64,000 nt of DNA from CAIQPS01 sp963843455 (GCA_963843455.1 CAWJKE010000006.1:1-64000); one strand, 5' to 3'; counted from the first letter of the stretch, positions 35,494 to 45,955 are shown. Notes: generated by a model not told the origin, from the sequence alone. Made by a program: numbers and translations.

Positions 35494-36957
35494 ATGAGTG
35501 ACGACCAAAAGAAGCTGACCACCAATTTCGGGGTGCCGGTCCCCAACAATCAGGACAGCATGACCGCGGGGCCGCGGGGACCGATGCTGCTGCAGGACGT
35601 CTGGTTCCTGGAGAAGCTGGCCAATTTCGACCGGGAGGTGATACCCGAGCGCCGCATGCACGCCAAAGGCTCCGGCGCCTTCGGCACTTTCACCGTCACC
35701 GGCGACATCACCAAATACACCAAGGCCAAGCTCTTCTCCGCCGTGGGCAAGAAGACCGACCTCTTCGTACGTTTCTCGACCGTGGCTGGCGAGCGCGGGG
35801 CCGCCGACGCCGAGCGCGACATCCGCGGCTTCGCGGTGAAGCTCTACACCGAGGAAGGCAACTGGGACCTGGTGGGAAACAACACCCCGGTCTTCTTTTT
35901 CCGCGATCCACTGAAGTTCCCCGACCTCAACCACGCGGTCAAGCGCGATCCTCGTACCAACATGCGCAGCGCGCAGAACAACTGGGACTTCTGGAGCTCG
36001 CTTCCGGAGGCGCTTCATCAGATCACCATCGTCATGAGCGACCGCGGCCTCCCCGCCACCTACCGTCACATGCACGGCTTCGGCAGCCACACGTTCAGCC
36101 TCATCAATGCGGCCGGCGAGCGCCACTGGGTCAAGTTCCACTGGGTCTGCCAGCAGGGCATCAAGACCCTCACCGACGACGAGGCCACCGAGATCGTGGG
36201 CAAAGATCGGGAGAGCCACCAGCGCGACCTCTACGAGGCCATCGAGAACAAGGACTTTCCCAAGTGGAAGCTCTGTGTCCAAGTGATGCCCGAGAGAGAC
36301 GCGGCCACCTACAAGTTCCACCCCTTCGACCTCACAAAGGTCTGGCTGCACGGCGACTACCCGGTGACAGAAGTCGGCGTGATGGAGCTCAACAAGAACC
36401 CCGAGAACTACTTCGCGGAGGTGGAGCAGGCCGCGTTCAACCCGGCCAATATCGTGCCGGGCATCGGCTTCTCGCCGGACAAGATGCTGCAGGGGCGCCT
36501 GTTCTCCTACGGCGATGCTCAACGTTACCGCCTGGGCGTGAACCACCACCTCATCCCCGTCAATCAGGCCCGCTGCCCGGTGCACGGCTTCAGCCGCGAT
36601 GGGGCCATGCGAGTGGACGGCAACTACGGGAGCACGTTGCACTACGAGCCCAACAGCTACGGCCTGTGGCAGGAACAACCGGAGTTCGCCGAGCCGCCGC
36701 TCGCGATCACGGGTGCCGCCGACCGCTGGGACGCCCGCGCGGATGACAGCGACTACTACACGCAGCCGGGCCTGCTCTTCAACCTCATGGGGCCGGAGAA
36801 GCAGCGCGTGCTGTGCGAGAACACCGGACGCAACCTGACCGGGGTGACCAAGGACGTGCAACTTCGCCACATCCGGAACTGCCTCAAGGCCGATCCGGCC
36901 TACGGAGAGGGAGTGGCGGCCGCTCTCGGCATCCCGATGAGCGAGGTCGACGGGTAG
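35494..36957 (+). CDS. Catalase (haem, clade 3)
   Basis: 487 residues. Active-site His56 in RRMHAKGSGAFG (an Arg-Met variant of the usual RVVHAKG), catalytic Asn129 in WDLVGNNTPVF and the haem-ligand Tyr in RLFSYGDAQRYRLGVN. The short length without a C-terminal flavodoxin domain puts it in the small-subunit group. Decomposes H2O2. GGGAGAAAGACA precedes the ATG. Convergent with an AI-2E gene. Confidence 0.96.
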   Translation: MSDDQKKLTTNFGVPVPNNQDSMTAGPRGPMLLQDVWFLEKLANFDREVIPERRMHAKGSGAFGTFTVTGDITKYTKAKLFSAVGKKTDLFVRFSTVAGERGAADAERDIRGFAVKLYTEEGNWDLVGNNTPVFFFRDPLKFPDLNHAVKRDPRTNMRSAQNNWDFWSSLPEALHQITIVMSDRGLPATYRHMHGFGSHTFSLINAAGERHWVKFHWVCQQGIKTLTDDEATEIVGKDRESHQRDLYEAIENKDFPKWKLCVQVMPERDAATYKFHPFDLTKVWLHGDYPVTEVGVMELNKNPENYFAEVEQAAFNPANIVPGIGFSPDKMLQGRLFSYGDAQRYRLGVNHHLIPVNQARCPVHGFSRDGAMRVDGNYGSTLHYEPNSYGLWQEQPEFAEPPLAITGAADRWDARADDSDYYTQPGLLFNLMGPEKQRVLCENTGRNLTGVTKDVQLRHIRNCLKADPAYGEGVAAALGIPMSEVDG

Positions 36958-36986
36958 CGCGACCGCAGGTCCTGGCGCCCATGCGC

Positions 36987-38142
36987 CTAGTCGATCGCGG
37001 GTGCCTCCAGCTCGCGCTCTTTCCCCTTCTTCTGTCCGGAAGGACTCATGAAGGTGGAGAGAGCTCGCGTGCTCTCGTAGGATTCGAAGAACAGCAACTT
37101 CACCATCAACATCAGGGGCACCGACATCAGCGCCCCGACCGGCCCCAGTACCCAAGCCCAGAGAATGAAGGACAGAAAGACGGCCAGCGAAGTAAGACCG
37201 GTCCGCTCGCCCATGAACCGGGGGGCAATGGCGTTGTTGACGAAGCCGTTGATGACGATGACGATGGCCACCACGATGGCGGCGCGCGTGAAGCCGAACT
37301 CGAGCAGGGTGACGAAGAACGGGGGGATGACCGCTAGGACGAAGCCGATATTGGGGATATAGCTGAGAAGGAAGAACATCAGGGCCCACAGCAGGGCGAA
37401 GTCGACGCCGAAGGCGTAGTACACGATCGCCGCAAAGACCGCCGTAAGGATGTTGAGCCAGGTCAACGTGAACAAGAACGTTCGAGTCACGGAGGCGAAG
37501 CTGTAGAAGGCCTGGCCAAGCCTGGGTCCCAAGAGCAGGTCGTCCTGCAGCTTGCGGGGGAACGAGTACACCTCAGCGATCATGAATGCCACTATCAGGA
37601 TCATGAGGAACGCGTTCGAGAGCAACGAGATAAGCAGACGCACCGAGGATGTCACCCACCCGATGACCTTGTCCGGGCGTAGGACGTTGCCCGTGATGCC
37701 GCTGATGTCGATACCGCGATCTGCGGACCAGCTTTGCAGATCAGACGCGATCCGTGTCAGGTTCTCTTGGTAGACCGGGACCTTGGTGTTGATCTGCCCG
37801 AGAGAGGTCGCGATGATGCCTACGAAGAGCGCAGCCACGATCAAGAAGCCCACCAACACGGTCACGAGGGCCGCCCACGGAGGCATCCCCCGGCGCTTGA
37901 GCCACTGCAGGATGGGACTCAGTCCCATGACCACGAACATGGCGAGGAAGATCGGCGCGAGAATGGACCGGGAGTACCTCATGCCGTAGAGCACAATCGT
38001 CGTGCACGCGAGGGTGAAGAGCAGGCCGGAGGGGCGGCCGCGCAGGCCCAGCCCCACGTCACGCGCCCTCGTGCGCCGTCCGTGGCGCGCCCAGGTCGTC
38101 TGCCGCAGACGCGTCGTCAAGTTCTTTGTTCTCCTGGCTCAT
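36987..38142 (-). CDS. AI-2E family transporter (second copy), probable N-terminal frameshift
   Basis: The main frame (TTG 38120 to 36987, 377 residues) has AI-2E helices and motifs: ALMFFLLSYIPNIGFVLAVI and LWAWVLGPVGALMSVPLMLM. Its first ~20 residues are Arg-rich and odd. A better start is ATG 38142 after GAAGGAG, which opens MSQENKELDDASAADDLGA, very like the N-terminus of the paralogue at 385-1605, but that frame stops at 38059. A one-base change near 38065 would join it to RDVGLGLRGRPSG. The minimal alternative is 36987-38120. Confidence 0.82.
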
Positions 38143-38270
38143 GAGGCGCTCCTTCGTCGCGGGATACTCTGCTATTACCACGCGGCGTTCTCCACACCTC
38201 CCTCCGGATGTCTCGCGGCTCACGCGCGTCGGCGCGGTGCGCGGAGACGACTTGGGCGGCACCTTGGAGC

Positions 38271-38826
38271 TTAGGACAGGTGCTGGATGAGGATCCTCAC
38301 GCCTATCCCGATCAGCACCAGTCCCCCGGCTCTCTCCGCCCACACCCCGAAGCGGTGCCCAAGCCGGCAACCGAACACAGCCCCCACGCCACTGACGATG
38401 GCCGCCACTACGCCTATGACCACGGCCGGGAACCATATGGAGATGTTGAGGAAGGCAAGGCTGAGTCCCACGGCCAGGGCGTCGATGCTGGTCGCCACTG
38501 CGAGCACGAGCAGGTTCCACCCCCGGGTGGGGTCCTTGGTCGGGGCTTGGTCGTCGCGGAAACGAGTCCCACAGCATCCTGCCGCCGATTATCACCAGCA
38601 GGCCGAAGGCGACCCAGTGATCGATCGCCTGGAAGAATCCCGAGAAGGCGGACCCGGCCAGCCAGCCGATCACCGGCATGGCGAACTGAAAGAAGCCGAA
38701 AGCAAGCGCGACGCGCAACACGAGCCCATACCTGACAATCCCGATCTGGACGCCGCACGCGGTGGACACGGCGAAGGCGTCCATCGAGAGGCCGAGGGCT
38801 ATCAGGAGGAGGTAGGGGAAGCTCAT
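38271..38826 (-). pseudogene. mntP: Manganese efflux pump MntP, one frameshift
   Basis: The first frame gives LLLIALGLSMDAFAVSTACG, then helices to DSF; the second, from about 38565, gives RDDQAPTKDPTRGWNLLVLA and VATSIDALAVGLSLAF. Those are the two MntP halves with their conserved acidic residues (SMDAF and TSIDAL). Removing one T from the TTT near 38563 restores about 184 residues, normal for MntP. Exports Mn2+. Probably functional and affected by an assembly indel. Confidence 0.8.
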
Positions 38827-38870
38827 AGGCGAGCGGACATCGAGGGGAGCGAGCTAGGCCGCATGCCGCC

Positions 38871-40509
38871 CTAGTGCTCCGTCTGGGCCTGGACCAGGCT
38901 GTCTCCGTGATACTTGCGCCTCAACGCCGGTTTGTCGATCTTGCCGGTGGCGTTGCGGGGCACCTGGTCGAGAGATGATCGGCGCGGGCGCTTATAGCGA
39001 GGGAGGCCGGAACAGAACTCGAGGATCTCAGCCTCGGTCCGGTGGTGTCCGCGTTTCAACTGGACTATGGCTGCCGCGATCTCGCCCAAGCGTGCGTCGG
39101 GCAGGCCGATGACGGCGACGTCTTTGACGTCCGGGATGGCGGTGTAGGAAGTCCTCAATCTGGACCGGGTAGATGTTCTCGCCGCCCGTGATGATGACAT
39201 CCTTCTTGCGATCCACCAGATGGATGAAGCCGTCCTCATCGGTCCGGGCCATGTCGCCGGTGAGGAGCCAGCCGTCGCGTCATGCACGGTCGCCGTCGCC
39301 TCGGGATCGTTGTAGTAGCTCTTCATGACCCCCGGGCCCTTGACGGCCAGCTCGCCGATGGCACCCGGCTCGACCGGCGCCCCGGAGTCGTCGACGATCA
39401 TCGTCTGCCACTGGTAGCCCGGGATGCCGATGGCTCCGACCTTGTGGACGTTCTCGATGCCCAGGTGGACACACCCAGGACCGACCGATTCGGTGAGCCC
39501 GTAGTCGGTGTCGTACTGGTGGCTGGGGAAGTGCTCCAGCCAGCGGTGAACAAGGCTCGGCGGCACCGGCTGGGCGCCGATGTGCATGAGCCGCCACTGG
39601 GCGAGTTCGTAGTGCGTCAGGCTTTACGTCACCCTGGTCGATGGCCTGGAGGATGTCCTGCACCCAGGGGACGAGCAGCCAGACGATGGTGACCTTTTCG
39701 TCGGAGATGGTCTGAAGGATCCATTCAGGCTTGGTGCCGCGCAGCAACACGCCCTTGCTCCCCGCCAGCAGACTCCCGAACCAGTGCATCTTGCCGCCGG
39801 TGTGGTAGAGCGGGGCGATGCAGAGGAAGTTGTCGTCCCGGTCCTGACCGTGATGGTTCTGCTCCACCTCGGCCGCCGACATCAGGCTGCGATGATCGTG
39901 CAGTATCGCCTTGGGGAAGCCGGTGGTACCGGAGGAGAAATAGAGCGCTCCGTCTTCCTGCTCGGAGATCTCGATGGCGGGGGGCTCTGCTGAACAGCCG
40001 GGTGTCACCTCGCTGTAGCTTTCCGCGAACGTGGGGCAGTCGGCTCCTACGAAGAAACGGGGGTCGAGTCCGGGCATCCGGTCGATCACGGCTTCCACCC
40101 GGCCCACGAACTCAGGCCCAAAGACGAGGGCCCGGGTCTCGGAGAGCTTCAGACAGTACTCGATCTCCTCCGCCGTATAGCGATAGTTCATCGGCACCGC
40201 CACCGCCCCGGTCTTGAGGATGCCGAAGTAGATCGGGAGCCACTCCAGGCAGTTCATGAGGAGGATCGCCACCTTGTCGCCTCTGCCGATGCCCCTGCTC
40301 AGGAGCAGGTTGGCGAAGCGGTTGGCTCCCTCGTCAAAAAGCCGCCAGGTGATCTCGCGCCGGGAGTATTCGTGCGCATTGGTCTCCATGAGCTCGTACT
40401 CCCGCCAGGTGACCTCACGCTTCTCTTTAACCTCGGGATTGACGCAGACCAAACAAACTTCGTCGCCATAGAGTGCGGCGTTGCGCGAGAGTAGCTCGGT
40501 GATGACCAT
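38871..40509 (-). pseudogene. AMP-dependent acyl-CoA ligase/synthetase, three frameshifts
   Basis: The protein would be about 546 residues. N-terminal domain: CLEWLPIYFGILKTGAVAVP. ATP/AMP motif ALYFSSGTTGFPKAILHDHR. Then in the next frame YDTDYGLTESVGPG and GELAVKGPGVMKSYY; in the first frame again DGWLLTGDMARTDEDGFIHL, DRKKDVIITGGENIYPVQIE; and in the other frame QVPRNATGKIDKPALRRKY. Frames switch near 39620, 39275 and 39150. All core motifs survive, so I read it as an intact gene with indel errors. Acts on a carboxylic acid, probably fatty or aromatic. Confidence 0.78.
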
Positions 40510-40628
40510 CAGTGGGAATCCCTCCTGGCGTGCTGCGGTCGCGCTATTCTACAGGCTGGAGTGCCCACGCGGTCACTGCGGGGCGCGGGTGGTCGCCCTA
40601 AGGGGCGGCACCTCGATATACTGATGGC

Positions 40629-41210
40629 ATGCCCGCGTCTTCACCCACGACTCCGAACCAACCCGCGTACCACGAGGTGCAGCGTTTCCGCCAGTGGTGG
40701 CTGTGGATGCTCGTCAGCGGGCCCGCTGTGCTCGCCTGGCTTCCATTCATCCAGCAGATCTTACGGGGAGAGCCGGTCGGTCAGAACCCGGCTCCCGATT
40801 GGGTGGTGTGGCTGCTGTGGCTGCTCATCGGACTGGGATTGCCCTTCCTGTTCGGCCGCCTCCGCCTGGTGCTCGAGGTGACCGATGCGGACGTCCTGAT
40901 CCGCTATCGTCCTTTCTCGCGCCGTGCGATCCCTCTCTCCGACATCAGCCGGGTCGAGGCCCGCAGCTACAACGCCGTCAAGGAGTACGGGGGCTGGGGC
41001 ATCAAGGGTTGGTCCAAGGAGAAGATGGCCTACAACGTGAGCGGCGGCCGGGGCGCGGAGCTGACGTTGCGCGACGGCAGGCAGGTGATGCTCGGGTCTC
41101 AGCGAGCGGACGAGTTGGCCGCAGCCATCGAGGCGCGGCTGACGAGGGTGGGTACAGCTCGACTGGGGGGGGCGGCTGGATCTTCGGGCGGCCTCCCGAG
41201 CACTTCCTGA
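40629..41210 (+). CDS. DUF6141 family membrane protein
   Basis: 193 residues. Two N-terminal helices (WLWMLVSGPAVLAWLPFIQQ and WVVWLLWLLIGLGLPFLFG), then a PH-like domain with ISRVEARSYNAVKEYGGWGI and YNVSGGRGAELTLRDGRQVM. The GGWGI/YNVSG pattern is typical of DUF6141. Function unknown. In the same direction as the glycosyltransferase gene 14 bases downstream. Confidence 0.75.
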   Translation: MPASSPTTPNQPAYHEVQRFRQWWLWMLVSGPAVLAWLPFIQQILRGEPVGQNPAPDWVVWLLWLLIGLGLPFLFGRLRLVLEVTDADVLIRYRPFSRRAIPLSDISRVEARSYNAVKEYGGWGIKGWSKEKMAYNVSGGRGAELTLRDGRQVMLGSQRADELAAAIEARLTRVGTARLGGAAGSSGGLPSTS

Positions 41211-41224
41211 CTCCTGGTCCCACC

Positions 41225-42004
41225 ATGGAATCCCCTGTGGAATCTCAGCACTCCAACGCCGGCCGAAGCTCTGTACTCGCGATCGTCCCCGCCCACAACG
41301 AGGCCGGAAGGGTAGGCGCGGTCGTTACGGCGGTGGCCGCCCAGGGACTGCCTGTCCTCGTGGTCGACGACGGCTCCGTAGACGATACCGGAGCCGAAGC
41401 CTCCGCCGCCGGCGCCCAGGTGCTCCGCCTCGAGCCGAACCGAGGGAAAGGCGGGGCGTTGAAGGCGGGTTTTCACGAGGCCCTCGCCATGAGGACCTCG
41501 CCGCAGGGGAGCGCTTCCGGCTGGGCGGCGTTCCTGACCCTCGACGGCGACGGTCAGCACGACCCGGCCGAGATACCGCAATTCCTCGCGGCCTGGGAGC
41601 GCTCGGGCGCGGATCTCGTCGTCGGCATGCGCGATTACGACCAGATGCCCCCGATCCGCTGGTTCACCAACACCGTCAGCCGCCTACTCTTCTCTAAGGC
41701 TCTCGGACGGGGTATCCCCGACAACCAATCCGGCTACCGCCTCCACACACGCCGCATAGCCGAGGCCGCGCTCGCCAGCGAGGAGCAGGGCTTTGCTTTT
41801 GAGGTGGAGGAGATAGCCATCTGCGTCGGGCGAGGCTATGAGCTGGCGTGGGTGCCGATCAAGACCATCTACGGGACCGAGAAGAGCGACATCAAGCCGT
41901 GGACGCACGTCTCCAGCTTCTTGCGGGTCACCCGCCGCGCGCGCAGCCGGATGAGGGCCGAGCGGCGCGCAAGCGCCCGCTCGACCGAGGCGCCCACCGA
42001 GTAG
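41225..42004 (+). CDS. GT2-type glycosyltransferase (dolichol-phosphate mannosyltransferase-like)
   Basis: 259 residues from ATG 41225. The GT-A fold begins with VLAIVPAHNEAGRVGAVVTA and VLVVDDGSVDDTGAEA; GKGGALKAGF follows; the metal motif is LTLDGDGQHDPAEIPQF, and QSGYRLHTRR and VPIKTIYG close the core. It lacks C-terminal membrane helices. It probably transfers a sugar from a nucleotide or polyprenyl phosphate to a lipid or glycan. Confidence 0.85.
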   Translation: MESPVESQHSNAGRSSVLAIVPAHNEAGRVGAVVTAVAAQGLPVLVVDDGSVDDTGAEASAAGAQVLRLEPNRGKGGALKAGFHEALAMRTSPQGSASGWAAFLTLDGDGQHDPAEIPQFLAAWERSGADLVVGMRDYDQMPPIRWFTNTVSRLLFSKALGRGIPDNQSGYRLHTRRIAEAALASEEQGFAFEVEEIAICVGRGYELAWVPIKTIYGTEKSDIKPWTHVSSFLRVTRRARSRMRAERRASARSTEAPTE

Positions 42005-42072
42005 CCGCAGCGCCCAGACACGGCTCCCGGGGTGCTAGACTCAGCCGAAATCGACTACCGGGGGTATGTACA

Positions 42073-42928
42073 GTGGAGATCCGGCTGAACGCCAACGCGG
42101 CCCAACCATTGGCGACCAAAGTCTTCTTCTGCGACGAAGAAGAGTTCGAAGTAGCTTCCGTCATCGTCACCGGAAAGACCGATGCGGTGCTCATCGATGC
42201 CCAGTGGACGCGCAAGGGCGCCCATCGGCTCATCGCCGAGATCCTGGACACCGGCAAGAACCTGACGACCATCTACCTCACGCACGCTCATCCCGACCAC
42301 TACTTCGGCGCCGGTACCATCGCCCAAGCGTTCCCCCAGGCCCGGGTAGTGGCGGTGGCGTCGGAAGCGGAGATGATCAACGCCCAGTTCTTCGGCAAGC
42401 TGGAGATCTGGGAGCAGGTCATCGGGGTCCACAATGTGTGCCGGCAGACCGTGCACGTGGAGTCCCTCACCGAGGACTACATCGAGCTCGAGGGCCAGCG
42501 CCTGGAGATCATCCCCAAGGTCATCGGCGACATGCGCTACAACACCATGGTCTGGATCCCGTGCATCAAGACGCTGTACGCGAGTGACGTGCTGTTCAAC
42601 CAGGCCCATCCCTTCACCTGTGAAGTCACCGCCGACGAGCGCCAGCAATGGATCAGGGAGATCGACAAGATCGCGGCCATGGGGGCCGAGGTCATCATCC
42701 CCGGGCACCAGAGGCCGGGGATGCTGTTCGACAACAGCGCGCTCGACTTCACGCGGTCCTATCTCGTGGCGACCGAAGAGGAGCTGGCGCGGACCGAACA
42801 CCGTCGCCGACTTCTACTACGCGATGGCGGAGCGCTTCTCGTACGCTCATCTCAACCACCTGAGCAACGAGATGAACGCGAACGTGTTCAAGGGAGACCG
42901 CGACTGGCACTGGCGCGAAGAGGAGTGA
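42073..42928 (+). CDS. Metallo-beta-lactamase-fold hydrolase, C-terminal frameshift
   Basis: GTG start at 42073. Metal motif THAHPDHYFGA (HxHxDH), a later Asp in LYASDVLFNQAHPF and His in IIPGHQRPG. The in-frame sequence becomes Arg-rich after about residue 240. In the +1 frame from about 42790 it continues as NTVADFYYAMAERFSYAHLN and ends FKGDRDWHWREEE, so one extra base near 42790 is likely. Complete length about 284. Substrate unknown. Confidence 0.78.
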
Positions 42929-43064
42929 ATCTCACTGTGGAGTGTCGCCGAGGCTCTCTCTAGATCGACGAAGTACCTAGCGGGGTTCGCCGCCTAAGAT
43001 TACGCTCGCCCCGTGTCGGGAATGGTGTCGCCAGCAACGGCTCGAAAGCGACTAGGAGGGCAAG

Positions 43065-43932
43065 ATGCGACCGGCAAAGATCGTAGCGATCGTCATCGGG
43101 GCCTTGTTGATTCTCGTCGGCGTCGGGGTGTTGGTCCCCGGGATCATCTTGCTGTCGTTCAACGGGTCGTACAGGGATAGTTCCGGCTTCCTCACGACCT
43201 CCGACCGCGCTCTCGCCTCCAGCGGCTACGCACTCGTCACGCCGGACGTGAAGCTGGACCTCGGGTCCGCGGATTGGATCCCCGGCGGAGGATCGGTACA
43301 GGTCCGCGCGACTTCAAGCGGGACGGCTCCTGTCTTCGTCGGCATCGGGCCTACGGACCAGGTGACCGCCTACTTGGGCGGAGTGGCCTACGACGAGGTC
43401 ACCAACCTCGGCTTCTTCACCACCTCGGTGGAGTATCGCCACTACGAGGGAGGTGCGCCGCCGACGCCGCCTGGACAGCAGACCTTCTGGGCGGCCAAGC
43501 AGGAAGGGCGGGTACCCAGACCGTGCAGTGGGACGTAACTAGCGGCAACTGGACGGCGGTCCTGATGAACGCTGACGGGAGCGCGCCGGTGAATGCGAGT
43601 GTGAGCCTTGGCGTCCACCTCGGCTTCTCTGCTCCCCCTCGGCATCGGCATGACCGCCTTTGGAGTGGTGCTGCTGGCCATCGGGATCGTTCTGGTGATC
43701 CTCGGGGCTCGTCGGCCGCGGCAGCCCGTCACAGCCGGGTACCCAGGCGGCCCGCCGTATGGGCCGCCGCCTGGGGGTCCGGCCGCCTGGGGTGCAGCCG
43801 CCTTATCAGCAACCGCCCGCGGGGCGTATGCACCGCCGCCCTACCAGTCACCCCCGTATCAAGCGCCGCCTCCAGCGCCCGGTGAGGCCGGCGATCCCGC
43901 CTTCTGGGATCACGCCTCCGGAAGGGGCTTAG
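43065..43932 (+). pseudogene. Membrane-anchored protein with Pro/Gly/Tyr-rich tail, two or more frameshifts
   Basis: The gene starts with a helix (VAIVIGALLILVGVGVLVPG) and an extracytoplasmic domain (ALVTPDVKLDLGSADWIPGG, FVGIGPTDQVTAYLGGVAYD). A shift near 43510 leads to TQTVQWDVTSGNWTAVLMNA. A second near 43622 leads to a helix, LGIGMTAFGVVLLAIGIVLV, and a Pro/Gly/Tyr-rich tail. The end is uncertain (TAG at 43930, or the longer frame to 44036). Actinobacterial type; function unknown. Confidence 0.6.
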
Positions 43933-44016
43933 AAAGGACCGGCCAAGGATGCCGAGCTCGAGCCCACGCAGGCTCTGGTCGCCGGCAATGGCTCGCTGTC
44001 TCCGGGCAGATGAGTC

Positions 44017-44050
44017 GAGGGGGGCGCGGCCGATAGGCCGCGCCCCCCTC
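44017..44050. terminator. Perfect 14-bp GC hairpin between convergent genes
   Basis: GAGGGGGGCGCGGC (44017-44030) and GCCGCGCCCCCCTC (44037-44050) pair fully, loop CGATAG. It lies between the Pro-rich gene and the META lipoprotein stop (44079). There is no T-run on either side. Confidence 0.6.
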
Positions 44051-44078
44051 TCACATCGCGCTACGCTGTGAAGAGCGG

Positions 44079-44882
44079 TTACTTGGCCACGTACTGGGCC
44101 AGTGCCGCGCCGGTCGCGTCACGCAGCCAGAGCTGGTCACCGTCGATGGAGTAGGTCGCGGTCTGGGGCAGGGCGGCCAGGTAGGCGGCTTCCTGCGCCA
44201 TAAGGGCATCGGGGCCGGCCATCTTTGTGCTTATGATCTGAGCGTCGATGGTCATCTGGTCGGTGCCGGAGGTTGTGTACTTTGTCGAGTACTGGTTGAT
44301 GCTCCCGTTGCCGGCTAGGCTCCCGTCGGTCCCGAAGACCGCCGTGATCGCGCTGTCCGCCGCGAGAGACTGGAGCCCGCCTTTACCGTTGTTGTAGGCG
44401 AGAGCCTGCCATTCAGTCCCGGTCAGGTTGGTCGGTTCCACCGCTTCGTATTTCACCAGCACCTTGTCCTTGTCGTCGAGCAAGGTCAGGGAGTCGGCGG
44501 TGACCTTGAAAGCCGCCGCCTTCTGCAGGGCCGCCATGTAGGCCTGTTCCTGGGCCATTGCGTCCGGGGGACCGGCCATCTGGGTGCTCATCAGGGTTCC
44601 GATCTGGATCGTGTTGCCGGGGCCGGTGGTGTAGGGGCCCCCATAGCTGTTGACCGTGGCTGAGCCGGACACCCTGCCCGCGGCGAACTTGGCCGTGGCC
44701 TCATTTCCCTTGGCCGAAAGGACCGACTTCACCCCCGCGATCTCGGTGGCCTTCCAACTCTTGCCTTCGAGCGCCTTAGAGTCGTCCGCGGTGCTGCCAC
44801 TGCCGCACCCGGCGGTGGCCAAGACCGACAGCACCAGTGCTGCTGCGCCAACAATCAAGATTACGGGCAAGCGTCGCTTCAT
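44079..44882 (-). CDS. Lipoprotein with two META (HslJ-like) domains
   Basis: 267 residues from ATG 44882 (GGAGG upstream). A signal peptide with lipobox LATAGC (Cys26). Two copies of a META domain follow: KSWKATEIAGVKSVLSAKGN then VNSYGGPYTTGPGNTIQIGT, and TEWQALAYNNGKGGLQSLAA then INQYSTKYTTSGTDQMTIDA. Each repeat includes the M-A-G-P-(P)-x-x-MAQE motif. Exported and anchored; function unknown, but META proteins often relate to envelope stress. Confidence 0.85.
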   Translation of the reverse strand: MKRRLPVILIVGAAALVLSVLATAGCGSGSTADDSKALEGKSWKATEIAGVKSVLSAKGNEATAKFAAGRVSGSATVNSYGGPYTTGPGNTIQIGTLMSTQMAGPPDAMAQEQAYMAALQKAAAFKVTADSLTLLDDKDKVLVKYEAVEPTNLTGTEWQALAYNNGKGGLQSLAADSAITAVFGTDGSLAGNGSINQYSTKYTTSGTDQMTIDAQIISTKMAGPDALMAQEAAYLAALPQTATYSIDGDQLWLRDATGAALAQYVAK

Positions 44883-45031
44883 GTCAGTACCTCCGTCGCC
44901 GAGTTGGCTTTTCGGCACAATAGCACGCCGTGACGGGCCCCGGTAAAGCTCGGGCGCGCACTGGCCGCCGCCGGTGCATGTGCGGTAGCATCGGTGAGTC
45001 GAACGGTTGGTAGACATCGGAGACACCGCTG

Positions 45032-45940
45032 ATGAATCTCTTGCAGGCAATCGGAAACACGCCTCTGGTCGAGATCGCGAATCTCAACCCCAATCCAAAC
45101 GTCAGGGTGTTCTGCAAGCTCGAGGGCTGCAACCCCGGCGGATCGGTGAAGGACCGTCCTGCGCTGTACATGATCAACAAGGCTGAAGAGAGCGGGGATC
45201 TCACCCGAGACAAGATCATCCTGGAGCCGACGTCCGGGAACACGGGCATCGCGCTGGCCATGATCGGCGCCGCCAAGGGGTATGAGGTGCAGCTCTGCAT
45301 GCCGGAGTGCGTGAGTACCGAGCGGCGCCTCATATTGGAGGGCTTTGGCGCTCAGGTCTTCCCCACCTCGGCCAAGGAGAATATCGACGGCGCCATCCGC
45401 CAAGCCCACGCGCTCATGGAGGAGTTCCCGGGCAAGTACTACATGCCCAATCAGTACGACAACGAGGCCAACGCGCTGGCCCACTTCGAGACGACGGGCC
45501 CCGAGGTCTACCGGCAGACGAACGGCGAAGTGGACTACTTCGTAGCGGGTATGGGCACCGGCGGCACGCTGATGGGCACCGGCAGGTATCTGAAAGCGGT
45601 GAAGCCGGCGGTGAAGATCGTGGGTGTCGAGCCGGCCATGGGGCACACGATCCAGGGGCTCAAGAACATGACGGAGTCCATGGTGCCCGGCATCTACCGC
45701 CAGGAGGAGCTGGACCTCAAGGAGATCGTCGACGACGGCGAGGCCTTCGAGACCACCAGGCTTCTGGCGACCAGGGAAGGACTGTTCGTGGGCACCTCGG
45801 GGGGAGCGGCCGTCGCCGTGGCGCTGCGGCTCGCCGGGCGCATCGAGGAGGGGACCATCGTGGTGGTGCTTCCCGACCGCGGAGACCGCTACCTCAGCAC
45901 CATGCAGTTCAGGTCGGTGTGCGCGAAGTGTCCGCCGTGA
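45032..45940 (+). CDS. Cysteine synthase (PLP-dependent, CysK/CysM family)
   Basis: 302 residues. PLP-lysine Lys40 in GGSVKDRPALYMINK; phosphate loop TSGNTGIALAMIGAAKGYEV; GMGTGGTLMGTGRYLK. Makes L-cysteine from an activated serine and sulfide or thiosulfate. C-terminal part FRSVCAKCPP with a Cys pair is a family-typical ending in CysM-like enzymes. First gene of the 45-50 kb series, with a short gap to the next gene (15 bases), so probably co-transcribed. Confidence 0.9.
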   Translation: MNLLQAIGNTPLVEIANLNPNPNVRVFCKLEGCNPGGSVKDRPALYMINKAEESGDLTRDKIILEPTSGNTGIALAMIGAAKGYEVQLCMPECVSTERRLILEGFGAQVFPTSAKENIDGAIRQAHALMEEFPGKYYMPNQYDNEANALAHFETTGPEVYRQTNGEVDYFVAGMGTGGTLMGTGRYLKAVKPAVKIVGVEPAMGHTIQGLKNMTESMVPGIYRQEELDLKEIVDDGEAFETTRLLATREGLFVGTSGGAAVAVALRLAGRIEEGTIVVVLPDRGDRYLSTMQFRSVCAKCPP

Positions 45941-45955
45941 GAGGAGTGGGTTTCA

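Noticed and set aside
35413..37389. Long minus-strand open frame opposite catalase
   Set aside because: The catalase on the plus strand is complete with His, Asn and Tyr active-site residues. Only the short left-over of the AI-2E frame lies in this stretch.
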